A stretch of 64,000 nucleotides of DNA from Mycolicibacterium parafortuitum (GTDB taxonomy: Bacteria; Actinomycetota; Actinomycetes; Mycobacteriales; Mycobacteriaceae): positions 372,001-436,000 of the forward strand of contig NZ_MVID01000002.1 of assembly GCF_002086815.1 (NCBI RefSeq), written 5' to 3'. Shown here one piece after another: positions 30,685 to 40,222 of this stretch (position 1 is the stretch's first letter; every line of letters begins with the position of its first letter). The position numbers and the translations under genes were made by a program. Under the pieces are notes generated by a model. The model did no database searches. It worked only from the letters and a program-made list of their open reading frames with translations, and was not told the DNA's origin.

Positions 30685-32454
30685 GTGAGATTCACCGTCG
30701 CCCGTGCCGCCGCGGCGCTGATCGCCGTGCACCTGGCGGTCCGCGCGGTGCTGGCGTTCGGCGGCTACTTCTATTGGGACGACCTGATTCTCGTCGGCCG
30801 GGCCGGTACCCAGCCGCTGCTGTCGCCGGGGTACCTGTTCGACGACCACGACGGTCACGTGATGCCGGGGGCATTCCTGGTCGCGGGCGCGATCACCCGG
30901 GCGGCGCCGCTGAACTGGATCGGCCCAGCGGTCAGCATGGTGGTGCTGGCGCTGGTCGCGGCGCTGGCTCTGCTGCGCGCGCTGTACGTGATCCTCGGGT
31001 GGCGACCGGTATTGCTGGTGCCGTTGACTTTTGCGCTGTTCACCCCGCTGGCGGTGCCGTCGTTCGCATGGTGGGCCGCCGCGCTGAACTCGCTGCCGAT
31101 GCTGGCGGCGATGGCGTGGGTGTGTGCGGAGGCGATCCTGTTGGTGCGCACCGGGGTTGCGCGGCACGCATGGTCCGGGGCGCTGGTGTTCCTCGGCGGG
31201 CTGCTGTTCTTCGAGAAGGCGGCCATCATCCCGTTCGTCGCGTTCACGGTCGCCGCCCTGTACGGGCATGTCACCGGCACGGCCGGGCTGCGCGAGGTGT
31301 GGCAGCGCGGACAGCGGTTGTGGGTGGCCTCGCTGGCGGTGACGGCCGCCTGGGTCGGGGTGTATCTGCTCGTCGTCGACCAGCAGCGGTGGAGTTTCGA
31401 CCTGGCGATGACGTGGGATCTGTTGCGCCGCTCGTTCACCCACGGCATCGTTCCGGGTCTGGTCGGCGGCCCGTGGGACTGGCAGCGGTGGGCGCCGGCC
31501 TCGCCGTGGGCCACCCCGCCCGTGACCGTGATGGTGCTCGGCTGGCTGGCACTGGGCGCGGTGGTGGTGGTGTCGCTGCGGCGCAAGTATCGGCTCGGTC
31601 CGGTATGGCTGGCCGCGCTGGGCTATGCGGTGGCCTGCCAGGTGCCGATCTATCTGATGCGCTCGTCGCGGTTCACCGCGCTGGAATTGGCGCAGACCCT
31701 GCGCTACCTGCCCGATCTGGTACTGGTGCTGGCGCTGCTGGCCGCAGTCGGGTTGTGCGCCCCGAACCGGGCGGGCTCGGGGTGGTTGGACGCCTCCCCC
31801 CGGCGCACCCTCGTAACAGTGTGCTGTGCCGGGCTTTTCGCGGTCAGCAGCCTCTACTCGACGGCGACGTTCCTGATCAGCTGGCGGGACAACCCGGCGC
31901 AGCCGTATCTGCAGAACGCGCGGGCCGCGCTCGCACAGGCCCACACCGACTCGGATGCGCCGATGCTCGACCAGGAGGTCGACCCGCTGGTGCTGCAACG
32001 CGTCGCGTGGCCGGAGAACCTCACCTCACACATGTTCGCGCTGCTGCGCGACCGGCCCGAATTCTCGTCGGCGACGACGGAACTGCGCATGCTCGACTCC
32101 GCGGGCCGGCTGACCGACGCGCAGGTGACCTGGGTGCGCAGCATCCGGCCCGGGCCCGACGAGCGGTGCGGCTATCTCGTTCAGCCCGACTTCCCGGTGC
32201 GGATGCCGTTGGACGGTCCGCTGCTGCCCGCCGACTGGACCGCCGAGATCAACTACCTCGGCAACAGCGAGGGGTCCATCACGCTGTCGCTGTCGGAGGG
32301 CGACGAGGTGAAGGTGCCGGTGCACCCTGGCCTCAACCGGGTGTTCGTCCGGCTGCCGGGCGCCGGGGACACGATCACCGTGAGCGCGAACACCGCCGCG
32401 CTGTCGGTCTGCGTCGCCGCGGGGCCGGTCGGATTCGTCGCCCCGAAGAACTAG
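30685..32454 (+). CDS. Large multispanning membrane protein, Rv3635 homologue (glycosyltransferase-like)
   Basis: The 589-residue protein starts at a GTG 4 bp after galE; an alternative GTG at 30643 would overlap galE by 38 nt. About ten helices fill the first 400 residues. An early conserved acidic pair follows the first helix (FYWDDLILVGR), as in GT-C glycosyltransferases. A C-terminal extracytoplasmic beta-rich domain of about 170 residues ends in LSVCVAAGPVGFV. It matches the Rv3635-type membrane protein next to galE1. It is probably a GT-C-type transferase acting on a lipid-linked sugar; the specificity is unknown. Confidence 0.78.
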   Translation: MRFTVARAAAALIAVHLAVRAVLAFGGYFYWDDLILVGRAGTQPLLSPGYLFDDHDGHVMPGAFLVAGAITRAAPLNWIGPAVSMVVLALVAALALLRALYVILGWRPVLLVPLTFALFTPLAVPSFAWWAAALNSLPMLAAMAWVCAEAILLVRTGVARHAWSGALVFLGGLLFFEKAAIIPFVAFTVAALYGHVTGTAGLREVWQRGQRLWVASLAVTAAWVGVYLLVVDQQRWSFDLAMTWDLLRRSFTHGIVPGLVGGPWDWQRWAPASPWATPPVTVMVLGWLALGAVVVVSLRRKYRLGPVWLAALGYAVACQVPIYLMRSSRFTALELAQTLRYLPDLVLVLALLAAVGLCAPNRAGSGWLDASPRRTLVTVCCAGLFAVSSLYSTATFLISWRDNPAQPYLQNARAALAQAHTDSDAPMLDQEVDPLVLQRVAWPENLTSHMFALLRDRPEFSSATTELRMLDSAGRLTDAQVTWVRSIRPGPDERCGYLVQPDFPVRMPLDGPLLPADWTAEINYLGNSEGSITLSLSEGDEVKVPVHPGLNRVFVRLPGAGDTITVSANTAALSVCVAAGPVGFVAPKN

Positions 32455-32469
32455 AGCACCCGAAGGTGG

Positions 32470-32545
32470 TGGAGCCGCCTGGGGGAATCGAACCCCCGAC
32501 CTATTCATTACGAGTGAATCGCTCTACCGACTGAGCTAAGGCGGC
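32470..32545 (-). tRNA. tRNA-Thr (anticodon CGT)
   Basis: Read on the minus strand, the 76-nt cloverleaf starts GCCGCCT and closes with AGGCGGC plus discriminator T and an encoded CCA. The D-loop is AGCTCAGTCGGTAGAGC, the anticodon loop is CTCGTAA with anticodon CGT, and the T-loop is GGTTCGATTCC. It reads ACG codons. Confidence 0.97.
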
Positions 32546-32631
32546 GCTGACGAACAGCGGCATGAGTCTACGGTAGGGCCTGCCCGCGACCCAACTTGAG
32601 CCCGGGTCGCCGCGCTCCTGCAAGCCGAACC

Positions 32632-33846
32632 TCAGCTACGCAACGCCTGTCCGATCGTGGCGACCATCGCGTCGACGGCGAATTTCGGCTTGACGTTGAC
32701 CGCCAGTGCCTCGCGGCATTCGAGCACCGCCTCGATACAGCGCAACAGCTTGTCCGGGGATGCGTGGGCGGCCAGCGCGGCGACCTTGTCGGCCATGTCG
32801 GGATGGTTCGCGACCACACCGGTCGCGCCCGAGGACACCAGCAGCGCGTCGCGGAAGTAGGTGGCGAGGTCGATCAGTGCCCGGTCCATCGCATCGCGCG
32901 ACGCCCGGGTCTGCCGGGACTTCTGCCGCTTCTCCAGGTCCTTGAGCGCCCCCGCTGCACCGCGCACCGCGCCCGCGGTGCCCTTGCCCGTCCCACCCGC
33001 GCCCAGCGCGGTGCGCAGTTCCTCGGCCTCGGCCTCGTTGCGGTCTCCGGTCAGGGCCTTGGCCTCCGCCTCGGCGGTCGCGACGAGTTCCTCGGCGGCC
33101 GCATACGCGCGCGACGGTGTGGCGGCGTCGCGGGCCAGCCCGAGCGCCCGCTTGCGCCGCTCCCTGGCCTGTTCGTCGGTGGCCAGCCTGCGGGCCCGCC
33201 CGACGTGCCCGCCGCTGACCGACGCCGCCCACTCGGCCGTCTCCCGGTCCAGCGCGTCGCTGTCGATCAGCACCCCGGCGATCGCCTCGGCCCGCGGCGT
33301 CACCAGCGCGACGTGGCGGCACCGCGAGCGCAGCGTGATCGCGATGTCCTCCGGGTCCACCGACGGGGCGCACAGCAGGAACACCGTCGACGGCGGCGGC
33401 TCCTCCACAACCTTGAGCAGCGCGTTCGCCGCGCCCTCGGTGAGCCGGTCGGCATCCTCGATCACGACGATCTGCCAGCGGCCCGTCCCCGGGCGGCGGG
33501 ACGCGATCTGCACGATGGCGCGCATCTCGCCGACGCCGATGGACAACCCCTCGGGAATGATGCGTCGCACGTCGGCGTGGGTGCCGGCCATCGCCGTCGT
33601 ACAGGCCCGGCAGTCACCGCAGCCCGGCGTGCCGTCGGCCGTGCACTGCAGCGCGGCGGCGAAACACAGCGCGGCCACCGACCGTCCCGATCCGGGCGGG
33701 CCGGTGATCAGCCATGCGTGCGTCATGGTGCCTGTCTCAGCGGCGCCGTCGCTGTGAGAGGAATCACCGCGCGCGGCCCTTGCCGCGGCGATCAGCTCCT
33801 TCTCGACTGCGTCCTGGCCCACCAGGCGCGAGAAAACTCCGGCCAT
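32632..33846 (-). CDS. holB: DNA polymerase III delta' subunit
   Basis: HolB is the delta' subunit of the clamp loader that puts the beta clamp on DNA. Starting at MAGVFSRLVGQ (33846) gives 404 residues. The P-loop region is GPPGSGRS, with Arg in place of the catalytic Lys, as expected for a non-hydrolysing delta'. A zinc site (CGDCRAC after an earlier Cys) follows, then EDADRLTEGAANALLKVVEEPP (sensor region). The C-terminal half is helical. The longer frame at the 5' side runs into the divergent cyclase promoter and is not family sequence. Confidence 0.93.
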   Translation of the reverse strand: MAGVFSRLVGQDAVEKELIAAARAARGDSSHSDGAAETGTMTHAWLITGPPGSGRSVAALCFAAALQCTADGTPGCGDCRACTTAMAGTHADVRRIIPEGLSIGVGEMRAIVQIASRRPGTGRWQIVVIEDADRLTEGAANALLKVVEEPPPSTVFLLCAPSVDPEDIAITLRSRCRHVALVTPRAEAIAGVLIDSDALDRETAEWAASVSGGHVGRARRLATDEQARERRKRALGLARDAATPSRAYAAAEELVATAEAEAKALTGDRNEAEAEELRTALGAGGTGKGTAGAVRGAAGALKDLEKRQKSRQTRASRDAMDRALIDLATYFRDALLVSSGATGVVANHPDMADKVAALAAHASPDKLLRCIEAVLECREALAVNVKPKFAVDAMVATIGQALRS

Positions 33847-33928
33847 CGCCGATAACAGTAGTGCTGCGAACCGACACGTCCGCCCCAGAGGCCCCTTCTG
33901 CGTCAGGCCGGCCCGATACGGTAATCGG

Positions 33929-35599
33929 GTGGCCGCCGAACCGATCGAGATGGGACGCATCAGCGCGTTCGTCCGCTGGGTCGCGCGCACGCCCTGGCCG
34001 GTGTTCACGCTGGGCATGCTGCAGGCCGACATCATCGGCGCCCTGCTGGTGCTGGGATTCCTGCGCTTCGGGCTACCCCCCGAGGACCGCATCCAGCTGC
34101 AGGATCTGCCCGCGTACAACCTGGCGATCTTCCTCGGCTACCTGTTCGTCTCGTTCACGGTCGCGTCCTATCTGACGCTGCGCATGCTGATCCCGGTGAT
34201 GCGCTGGCAGCGCCGGGACACGCTGCTCGGCGACCGGGATCCCGCCGAGACCGAGGTCGCCCGGATGCGGGCGCTGAAGATGCCGTTCTACCGCTCGCTG
34301 ATCAGCGCCACGAACTGGTTGCTCGGCTCGGTGGTGTTCATCGTCGCGAGCTGGCCGGTGGCGTCCAAATCGGCCCCCGTGGTGGCGGTGGCGACCGGCC
34401 TGGGCGCGACGGCCACCGCGATCATCGGCTACCTGCAGTCCGAGCGTGTGCTGCGGCCCGTCGCCGTGGCGGCGCTGCGCGGCGGCGTGCCGGAGAACTT
34501 CCGGGCGCCCGGGGTGATCCTGCGCCAGGTGCTGACCTGGGTGCTGTCCACCGGAGTGCCGGTGCTGGCCATCGTGCTCGCGCTGGTCGCCAGCAAGTTC
34601 GAGGTGCTGACCGCGCCCGCCGACCGGCTGATCACCACGATCCTGCTGCTGGCGATCGTCGCGCTGGTCATCGGGTTGTCCAGCACCGTGCTGGTGGCGA
34701 TGTCGATCGCCGACCCGTTGCGGCAGCTGCGCTGGGCCCTCGGCGAGGTACAGCGCGGCAATTACAACGCCCACATGCAGATCTACGACGCCAGCGAGCT
34801 GGGCCTGCTGCAGGCCGGCTTCAACGACATGGTGCGCGACCTGGCCGAACGACAACGCCTGCGCGACCTGTTCGGCCGTTACGTCGGTGAGGACGTCGCG
34901 CGCCGTGCGCTGGAGCGCGGCACCGAGCTGGGCGGCCAGGAACGCGACGTCGCGGTGCTGTTCGTCGACCTGGTCGGTTCCACGCACCTGGCCGCGACCG
35001 TCCCGGCCTCCGAGGTCGTCAACCTGCTCAACGAGTTCTTCCGCGTCGTCGTCGACACCGTGAACCGGCACGGTGGATTCGTCAACAAATTCCAGGGTGA
35101 CGCGGCGCTGGCGATCTTCGGCGCACCGATCGAACATCCGGACGCGTCCGGCGCGGCGCTGGCGGCGTCGCGGGAACTGCACGACGAGCTGATCAGGGTG
35201 CTCGGCGAGACCGACTTCGGCATCGGCGTCTCCGCCGGCCGGGCCATCGCCGGCCACATCGGCGCGCAGGCGCGCTTCGAGTACACCGTCATCGGCGACC
35301 CGGTCAACGAGGCGGCCCGGCTGACCGAGCTCGCCAAGCACGAGCCCGGGCACGTGCTGGCGTCCTCGATCGCGGTGTCCGACGCGCTGGACGCGGAAGC
35401 CCTGTGCTGGAACGTCGGCGAGATCGTCGAGCTGCGCGGGCGCACGGCGCCGACACAGCTGGCTCGCCCCGTGAAGCTGGCTTCCCCGGATGAGGCGTAC
35501 AGCGAGGCGCCCGAGAGCGCCGCCGACGACGCGTCACCGATGAGCTTCGCGCCCCCGGCCGACCTTCACCCCGACCGCGCATCCACCTCACGGGAGTGA
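33929..35599 (+). CDS. Membrane class III adenylate cyclase with HAMP domain (Rv3645 homologue)
   Basis: The protein is 556 residues from a GTG at 33929. Six hydrophobic helices fill about residues 20-270. A HAMP linker follows (SIADPLRQLRWALGEVQRGN). The catalytic domain covers about residues 330-510, with both metal aspartates (VAVLFVDLVGST, FQGDAALAIFG), the purine-selecting Lys in VNKFQGD, Asp in VIGDPVNEAARL, and the transition-state Asn/Arg. All catalytic residues look intact, so it should make cAMP as a homodimer. It is divergent from holB. Confidence 0.94.
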   Translation: MAAEPIEMGRISAFVRWVARTPWPVFTLGMLQADIIGALLVLGFLRFGLPPEDRIQLQDLPAYNLAIFLGYLFVSFTVASYLTLRMLIPVMRWQRRDTLLGDRDPAETEVARMRALKMPFYRSLISATNWLLGSVVFIVASWPVASKSAPVVAVATGLGATATAIIGYLQSERVLRPVAVAALRGGVPENFRAPGVILRQVLTWVLSTGVPVLAIVLALVASKFEVLTAPADRLITTILLLAIVALVIGLSSTVLVAMSIADPLRQLRWALGEVQRGNYNAHMQIYDASELGLLQAGFNDMVRDLAERQRLRDLFGRYVGEDVARRALERGTELGGQERDVAVLFVDLVGSTHLAATVPASEVVNLLNEFFRVVVDTVNRHGGFVNKFQGDAALAIFGAPIEHPDASGAALAASRELHDELIRVLGETDFGIGVSAGRAIAGHIGAQARFEYTVIGDPVNEAARLTELAKHEPGHVLASSIAVSDALDAEALCWNVGEIVELRGRTAPTQLARPVKLASPDEAYSEAPESAADDASPMSFAPPADLHPDRASTSRE

Positions 35600-35637
35600 C
35601 CGGGCGAACGACCTAGAAAAGTCGGTCGCGCTGAGCA

Positions 35638-36069
35638 CTACCTGCGATGATCCCGCACCGTCGGCGGCACGGTTGTGGGTGGTGGGGCCGGGTCCGCGGC
35701 CACCGTCGGCGCGGCCGCCGGTGCCGAGGGGCGCTGCCGTGAGCCCACGTCCACCGCCTCGAGTGGCAGTCCCCCGGGACTCTGCACGGTCCCGGGCAGC
35801 GCCGCGGGAGCGGTGCAATGCTGGACGGAATGCCACTCCCCGCCGGATCGCAGACAGCAGAACTTCACCTCGTCGGCGTAGGTGGCCCCGTTGGTCTGAC
35901 CATTGACGAAACGAATGTCGGCAGCGCGCACACAGCTGTCGTAGTCCTGGATATCCCAGATCCGCTCCGCGTGCGCGACGGCCGGTGCCAGCCAGCCTCC
36001 GACGGAGACGAGCGCGGCAGAGACGAACAACGCGGCCCGAGTGCCAGGACGATGCAATGTGATTTCCAT
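35638..36069 (-). CDS. Exported Cys-containing protein with Pro/Ala tail
   Basis: The 143-residue protein has a clear signal peptide, with hydrophobic core LFVSAALVSVGGWLAPAVAHA and cleavage near residue 34. A short mature domain has four cysteines (DSCVRAADIRF, FCCLRSGGEWHS, HCTAP) that could form two disulfides. The tail is rich in Pro, Ala and Thr. It resembles small secreted mycobacterial proteins of unknown function. The ATG at 36069 gives the intact signal. Confidence 0.75.
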   Translation of the reverse strand: MEITLHRPGTRAALFVSAALVSVGGWLAPAVAHAERIWDIQDYDSCVRAADIRFVNGQTNGATYADEVKFCCLRSGGEWHSVQHCTAPAALPGTVQSPGGLPLEAVDVGSRQRPSAPAAAPTVAADPAPPPTTVPPTVRDHRR

Positions 36070-36333
36070 GAACCGTGACCCTGCCGCGGCGACAGATCGA
36101 CGACATCAGGAGATTTCCCCCATCTTCGGTTCCGCGCAACTGCTCTCAGACGGGGGGCTACCTATACAGAGCCGTTCGGCGACATCCACCTACCGGTGTA
36201 GGCAGTGGACGGACACGTATCGGCGGTCATCGCCGAACTCGCAGTGGGCGGTCGACGCGAAGAAGCGCGGCGGGCCCGAGACTCGGAATCCGGTAGGCCT
36301 GCAGGGGTGCCCGTTGGGGCCACCCCGCTGTGC

Positions 36334-39180
36334 CTAGGCCTTTTTCGCGGCCTTCTTCGCAGGTGCCTTCTTGGCGGGTGCCTTCTTCGCGGCCTTCTTG
36401 ACCGTCTTCTTCGCGGCGGCCTTCTTCTTCACCGGCCCGCGCGCGCGGCGGTCGGCGAGCAGTTCGGAGGCGCGTTCGTCGGTGATCGACAGCACGTCGT
36501 CGCCCTTGCGCAGGCTCGCGTTGGTCTCACCGTCGGTGACGTACGGACCGAAGCGGCCGTCCTTGATCACCATCGGCTTCTCCGAGACCGGGTCGACACC
36601 CAGTTCGCGAAGCGGCGGCGTCGCGGCGCCTTGGCGGCCACGCCGTTTCGGTTCCGCGTAGATCTTGAGCGCCTCGTCGAGGGTGATGGTGAACATCTGC
36701 TCTTCGGTGGCCAGCGACCGGGAGTCGGTGCCGCGCTTGAGGTACGGGCCGTAGCGGCCGTTCTGCGCGGTGATCTCCTCGCCGTTCTCGGGATCCACCC
36801 CGACCACCCGCGGCAGCGACAACAGCTTCAACGCGTCGTCGAGCGTCACCGTCTCCAGATCCATTGTGCGCAACAGTGATCCGGTGCGCGGCTTGGGCCC
36901 GGTCGGCTTCTTACCCTTCTTCGCCGTCACCCCTGCTGTGCCATCGTCGGGATTCCCCGACTCGGGTTCCGGCAGCACCTCGGTCACGTACGGGCCGTAC
37001 CGGCCGTCCTTGGCGACGATCTCGTGTCCGGTCGCCGGATCGATACCCAGCGATCGACCCTCTTGCGGTGTGGCGAAAAGCTTTTCGGCCAGTTCCAGGG
37101 TCAGCTCATCGGGGGTGAGCTCGTCCTTGAGGTTGGCGCGTTGCGGTTTGAGCTCACCCGGATTGTCGGGATCGGCGATCATCCGCTCGAGATAAGGCCC
37201 GTTGCGGCCGACCCTGACATTGACCGCGCGACCCTCGGAGTCGTCGAACAGCTTGATGGAGTTGACTTCTCGGGCGTCGATCTCTTCGAGGTTGCCGCCG
37301 ACGAGCTTCTTCAGACCACCCTCGCGGGCGATCGAACCCTCGACGCCGTGTTCGCCACCGAAGTAGAAGTTGTTGAGCCAGTTGGTACGTCGCTCGTTGC
37401 CCGCGGCGATCGCGTCGAGCTCGTCTTCCATCGCGGCGGTGAAGTCGTAGTCGACCAGCCGGCTGAAATGCTGCTCGAGCAGTCCGATGACCGCGAACGC
37501 GACCCAGGACGGCACCAGCGCGCTGCCCTTCTTGTGGACGTAGCCGCGGTCCTGGATCGTCTTGATGATCGAGCTGTACGTCGACGGCCGGCCGATGCCG
37601 AGATCCTCGAGCGCCTTGATCAGCGACGCCTCGGTGTAGCGCGCAGGCGGCGAGGTGGTGTGGCCGTCGGCGGTCAGGTCCTTGGCGTCGACCCGCTGCC
37701 CCTGGGTCAGGTTCGGCAGCCGGCTCTCGGCGTCGTCGGCCTCCCCGCCGGCCTGGTCGTCGAGGCTCTCGACGTAGGCCTTCAGGAAGCCCGGGAACGT
37801 GATGGTGCGGCCGGAGGCGTTGAACACGACGTGTTCCCCGCCCGCGGCGGTGCCGCCGATGCGCAGGCTCAGCGTCGTGCCGCGCGCGTCGGCCATCTGG
37901 GAGGCCACGGTGCGCTGCCAGATCAGCTCGTAGAGCCGGAACTCGTCGGTGTCGAGCTGGCTGTGCAGCTGGCCCGGCGTCTGGAACACGTCCCCCGCCG
38001 GGCGGATGGCCTCGTGGGCCTCCTGCGCGTTCTTCACCTTGCGGGTGTACTGGCGCGGCGTCGGGTGGACGTACTCCTCGCCGTAGAGCTGGCGGGCCTG
38101 GTTGCGGGCCGCGTCGATCGCCGACTGCGACAGCGTCGTCGAGTCGGTACGCATGTAGGTGATGTAGCCGTTCTCGTAGAGCCGCTGCGCGATGCTCATG
38201 GTGCGCTCCGACGTGAACCGCAGCTTGCGGCCCGCCTCCTGCTGCAGCGTCGAGGTCATGAACGGCGCGTAGGGCCTGCGCGTGTAGGGCTTCTGCTCCA
38301 CCGACGACACGGCCAGCTGGGCCCCGCGAAGGCCCGAGGCCAGTCCGGTCGCCGCCGCCTCGTCGAGCACAAGCACCTCGTCGGGCTTCTTGACCGCGCC
38401 CAGGGAGTCGAAATCGCGGCCGGTGGCCACGCGGCGGCCGTCGACCGTGTTGAGCTTCGCGACGAACGTCGGCGGGCTGGCCTGCGCGTCGGAGACGCTG
38501 GCGTCGAGTTCGGCGGTGACGTCCCAGTAGCCGGCGGAGCGGAACGCCATCCGCTCGCGTTCGCGCTGGACGATGATGCGGGTCGCGACGGACTGCACGC
38601 GGCCGGCCGACAGCTTCGGCGCGACCTTCTTCCACAGCACGGGGCTGACCTCGTAGCCGTAGAGGCGGTCCAGGATGCGGCGGGTCTCCTGCGCGTCGAC
38701 CAGGTCGTTGTCCAGGTCGCGAGGGTCCTCGGCGGCGGCGCGGATCGCGGGCTCGGTGATCTCGTGGAACACCATCCGCTTGACCGGGATGCGCGGCTTC
38801 AGCGTCTCCAGCAGGTGCCAGGCGATCGCCTCGCCCTCGCGGTCACCGTCGGTGGCGAGGTAGAGCTCGTCGACGTTCTTGAGCTTGTCCTTCAGATCGG
38901 CGACGGTGGCCTTCTTGTCGGGGCTGATGATGTAGAGCGGCTCGAAGTCGGCGTCGACGTTGACCCCGAGGCGCGCCCACGGCTCCGATTTGTACTTCGC
39001 GGGCACGTCGGCTGCGGCGCGCGGCAGATCGCGAATGTGCCCCCTGGAGGACTCGACGATGTAGTTCGACCCCAGGTAACCTGCGATTTTGCGCGCCTTT
39101 GTGGGCGACTCGACGATGACGAGTCGCCGCACGGACCCGTTCTTGCCGTTGCCGCGGTCCCCGTCAGCCACGTGACCCAT
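36334..39180 (-). CDS. topA: DNA topoisomerase I
   Basis: TopA relaxes negative supercoils through a 5'-phosphotyrosine. The 948-residue protein has the Toprim domain (RRLVIVESPTKARKIAGYLG, with DGDREGEAIAWHL holding the metal acidics) and the active tyrosine in YITYMRTDSTTLS. The C-terminal domains are of the actinobacterial type, with repeated GRYGPYV/GRFGPYV units. The last 25 or so residues are a lysine/alanine tail of PAKKAAKK type, which helps strand passage in mycobacterial TopA. The four-Cys zinc fingers of E. coli TopA are absent, as expected for mycobacteria. Confidence 0.96.
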   Translation of the reverse strand: MGHVADGDRGNGKNGSVRRLVIVESPTKARKIAGYLGSNYIVESSRGHIRDLPRAAADVPAKYKSEPWARLGVNVDADFEPLYIISPDKKATVADLKDKLKNVDELYLATDGDREGEAIAWHLLETLKPRIPVKRMVFHEITEPAIRAAAEDPRDLDNDLVDAQETRRILDRLYGYEVSPVLWKKVAPKLSAGRVQSVATRIIVQRERERMAFRSAGYWDVTAELDASVSDAQASPPTFVAKLNTVDGRRVATGRDFDSLGAVKKPDEVLVLDEAAATGLASGLRGAQLAVSSVEQKPYTRRPYAPFMTSTLQQEAGRKLRFTSERTMSIAQRLYENGYITYMRTDSTTLSQSAIDAARNQARQLYGEEYVHPTPRQYTRKVKNAQEAHEAIRPAGDVFQTPGQLHSQLDTDEFRLYELIWQRTVASQMADARGTTLSLRIGGTAAGGEHVVFNASGRTITFPGFLKAYVESLDDQAGGEADDAESRLPNLTQGQRVDAKDLTADGHTTSPPARYTEASLIKALEDLGIGRPSTYSSIIKTIQDRGYVHKKGSALVPSWVAFAVIGLLEQHFSRLVDYDFTAAMEDELDAIAAGNERRTNWLNNFYFGGEHGVEGSIAREGGLKKLVGGNLEEIDAREVNSIKLFDDSEGRAVNVRVGRNGPYLERMIADPDNPGELKPQRANLKDELTPDELTLELAEKLFATPQEGRSLGIDPATGHEIVAKDGRYGPYVTEVLPEPESGNPDDGTAGVTAKKGKKPTGPKPRTGSLLRTMDLETVTLDDALKLLSLPRVVGVDPENGEEITAQNGRYGPYLKRGTDSRSLATEEQMFTITLDEALKIYAEPKRRGRQGAATPPLRELGVDPVSEKPMVIKDGRFGPYVTDGETNASLRKGDDVLSITDERASELLADRRARGPVKKKAAAKKTVKKAAKKAPAKKAPAKKAAKKA

Positions 39181-39319
39181 TCACGATCTAGCTCCACCAT
39201 TCTTTCTGCTGCCCTGCGGTGTGCATTTATTCACGCAACCCGCCCCGGCAACTGACAATTTGACACCCCGGGCTTGCCGACGCAAACCGTCCCCCTCCCC
39301 GCGGGCCCCCTCAGAGCAG

Positions 39320-39910
39320 CTAGATCCGGGGCCAGTGCGTCAACGCCTCGGCACCCTCTGGAGGTTCCCCCACGTTCTCTACCAGGCGCGATAGCCGTCG
39401 GCGCCCACTGATCCGCAACGCCGGATGCGATCCCCTGGTGCCGATCAGAGTCGGCGCGATCCCGATTCTCATCATTGCCGATGCGAGCGCGGAATGCGTG
39501 TCGGGCGCGTGCGGATCCAGCCCGAGCAGGTAACGGTCCGATTCCGGGGTCCCCGCCGCCAGCGTCCAGGCGCGCAGTTCGCGGGGACCGGGCAGCCACT
39601 GCGGCGGGACCGTCTTGACCGCTCCCCTGGTCCACGACGCCGCGATGGGCACCAACCGGACGTCGGCGTTGGTGCGCACCAGCGGGTTGTTCTCGTCGGT
39701 GCGGGCGATCTCGGGCACCAACCCGGCCTCGGCGATCATCTCGGCCAGCGCATCGGCCCGCCACCGCTGCTCGACGACCACCGACAGCCGGGCCGCCTGG
39801 CCCTGCGGCCCGCTCAGCAGCACGGCCTGCCCGGGCCCGGCCAGAATGCCCGTCAGATCGGCGATCGCCGGGGGCACCGACTCCGCAGAAAAGAAGGACA
39901 ACTGGCTCAC
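39320..39910 (-). CDS. Conserved hypothetical protein, Rv3647c homologue
   Basis: The 196-residue protein has no signal peptide or membrane segment. Conserved-looking stretches are FSAESVPPAIADLTGILAG, RTDENNPLVRTNADVRL and RISGRRRLSRLVENVGEPP. It lies between topA and cspA, exactly as Rv3647c does in M. tuberculosis. I recognise no catalytic motif and the function is unknown. Confidence 0.8.
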   Translation of the reverse strand: MSQLSFFSAESVPPAIADLTGILAGPGQAVLLSGPQGQAARLSVVVEQRWRADALAEMIAEAGLVPEIARTDENNPLVRTNADVRLVPIAASWTRGAVKTVPPQWLPGPRELRAWTLAAGTPESDRYLLGLDPHAPDTHSALASAMMRIGIAPTLIGTRGSHPALRISGRRRLSRLVENVGEPPEGAEALTHWPRI

Positions 39911-39958
39911 ACTGTCGACATTAAGCCAGGCCGCGCGGATCGGGGCCGCACGAACAAG

Positions 39959-39997
39959 GACACCCCCGCGTGTCCGGTGGGACGACGCGGGGGTGTC
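39959..39997 (-). terminator. Intrinsic terminator after cspA
   Basis: A 12-bp perfect stem, GACACCCCCGCG (39959-39970) with CGCGGGGGTGTC (39986-39997), has a 15-nt loop. It lies 22 bp past the cspA stop and is followed on the minus strand by a short T-containing run. Confidence 0.8.
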
Positions 39998-40018
39998 GAT
40001 AGGTCTTGGTGGTTCCGC

Positions 40019-40222
40019 TCAGACGGCGCGAACGCCGGTGGCCTGCGGGCCCTTGGGGCTCTGGCCGACCTCGAACTCGACCTTCTGGTTCTCTTCCAGG
40101 GTGCGGAAGCCGCTTCCCTGGATTTCCGTGTAGTGGACAAAGACGTCAGCGGAGCCGTCCTCGGGAGCGATGAACCCGAAACCCTTCTCCGCGTTGAACC
40201 ACTTCACAGTTCCCTGTGGCAT
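40019..40222 (-). CDS. cspA: Cold-shock protein (CspA/CspE type)
   Basis: This 67-residue OB-fold RNA/DNA chaperone starts [23 protein letters not shown]1 is KGFGFI and RNP2 is VFVHY, both intact. It has its own terminator and a long leader. The call is secure and matches Rv3648c. Confidence 0.97.
   Translation of the reverse strand: MPQGTVKWFNAEKGFGFIAPEDGSADVFVHYTEIQGSGFRTLEENQKVEFEVGQSPKGPQATGVRAV

Noticed and set aside
32470..32545. tRNA-Thr as the element's attachment site
   Set aside because: The tRNA is intact and 13.7 kb from the element; the split pilin gene gives the true junctions.
36205..36879. Plus-strand frames opposite topA and many long antisense frames (e.g. 3404-5650, 37024-39255)
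   Set aside because: Antisense shadows caused by high GC; products are Arg/Gly/Pro-rich and overlap well-identified genes.
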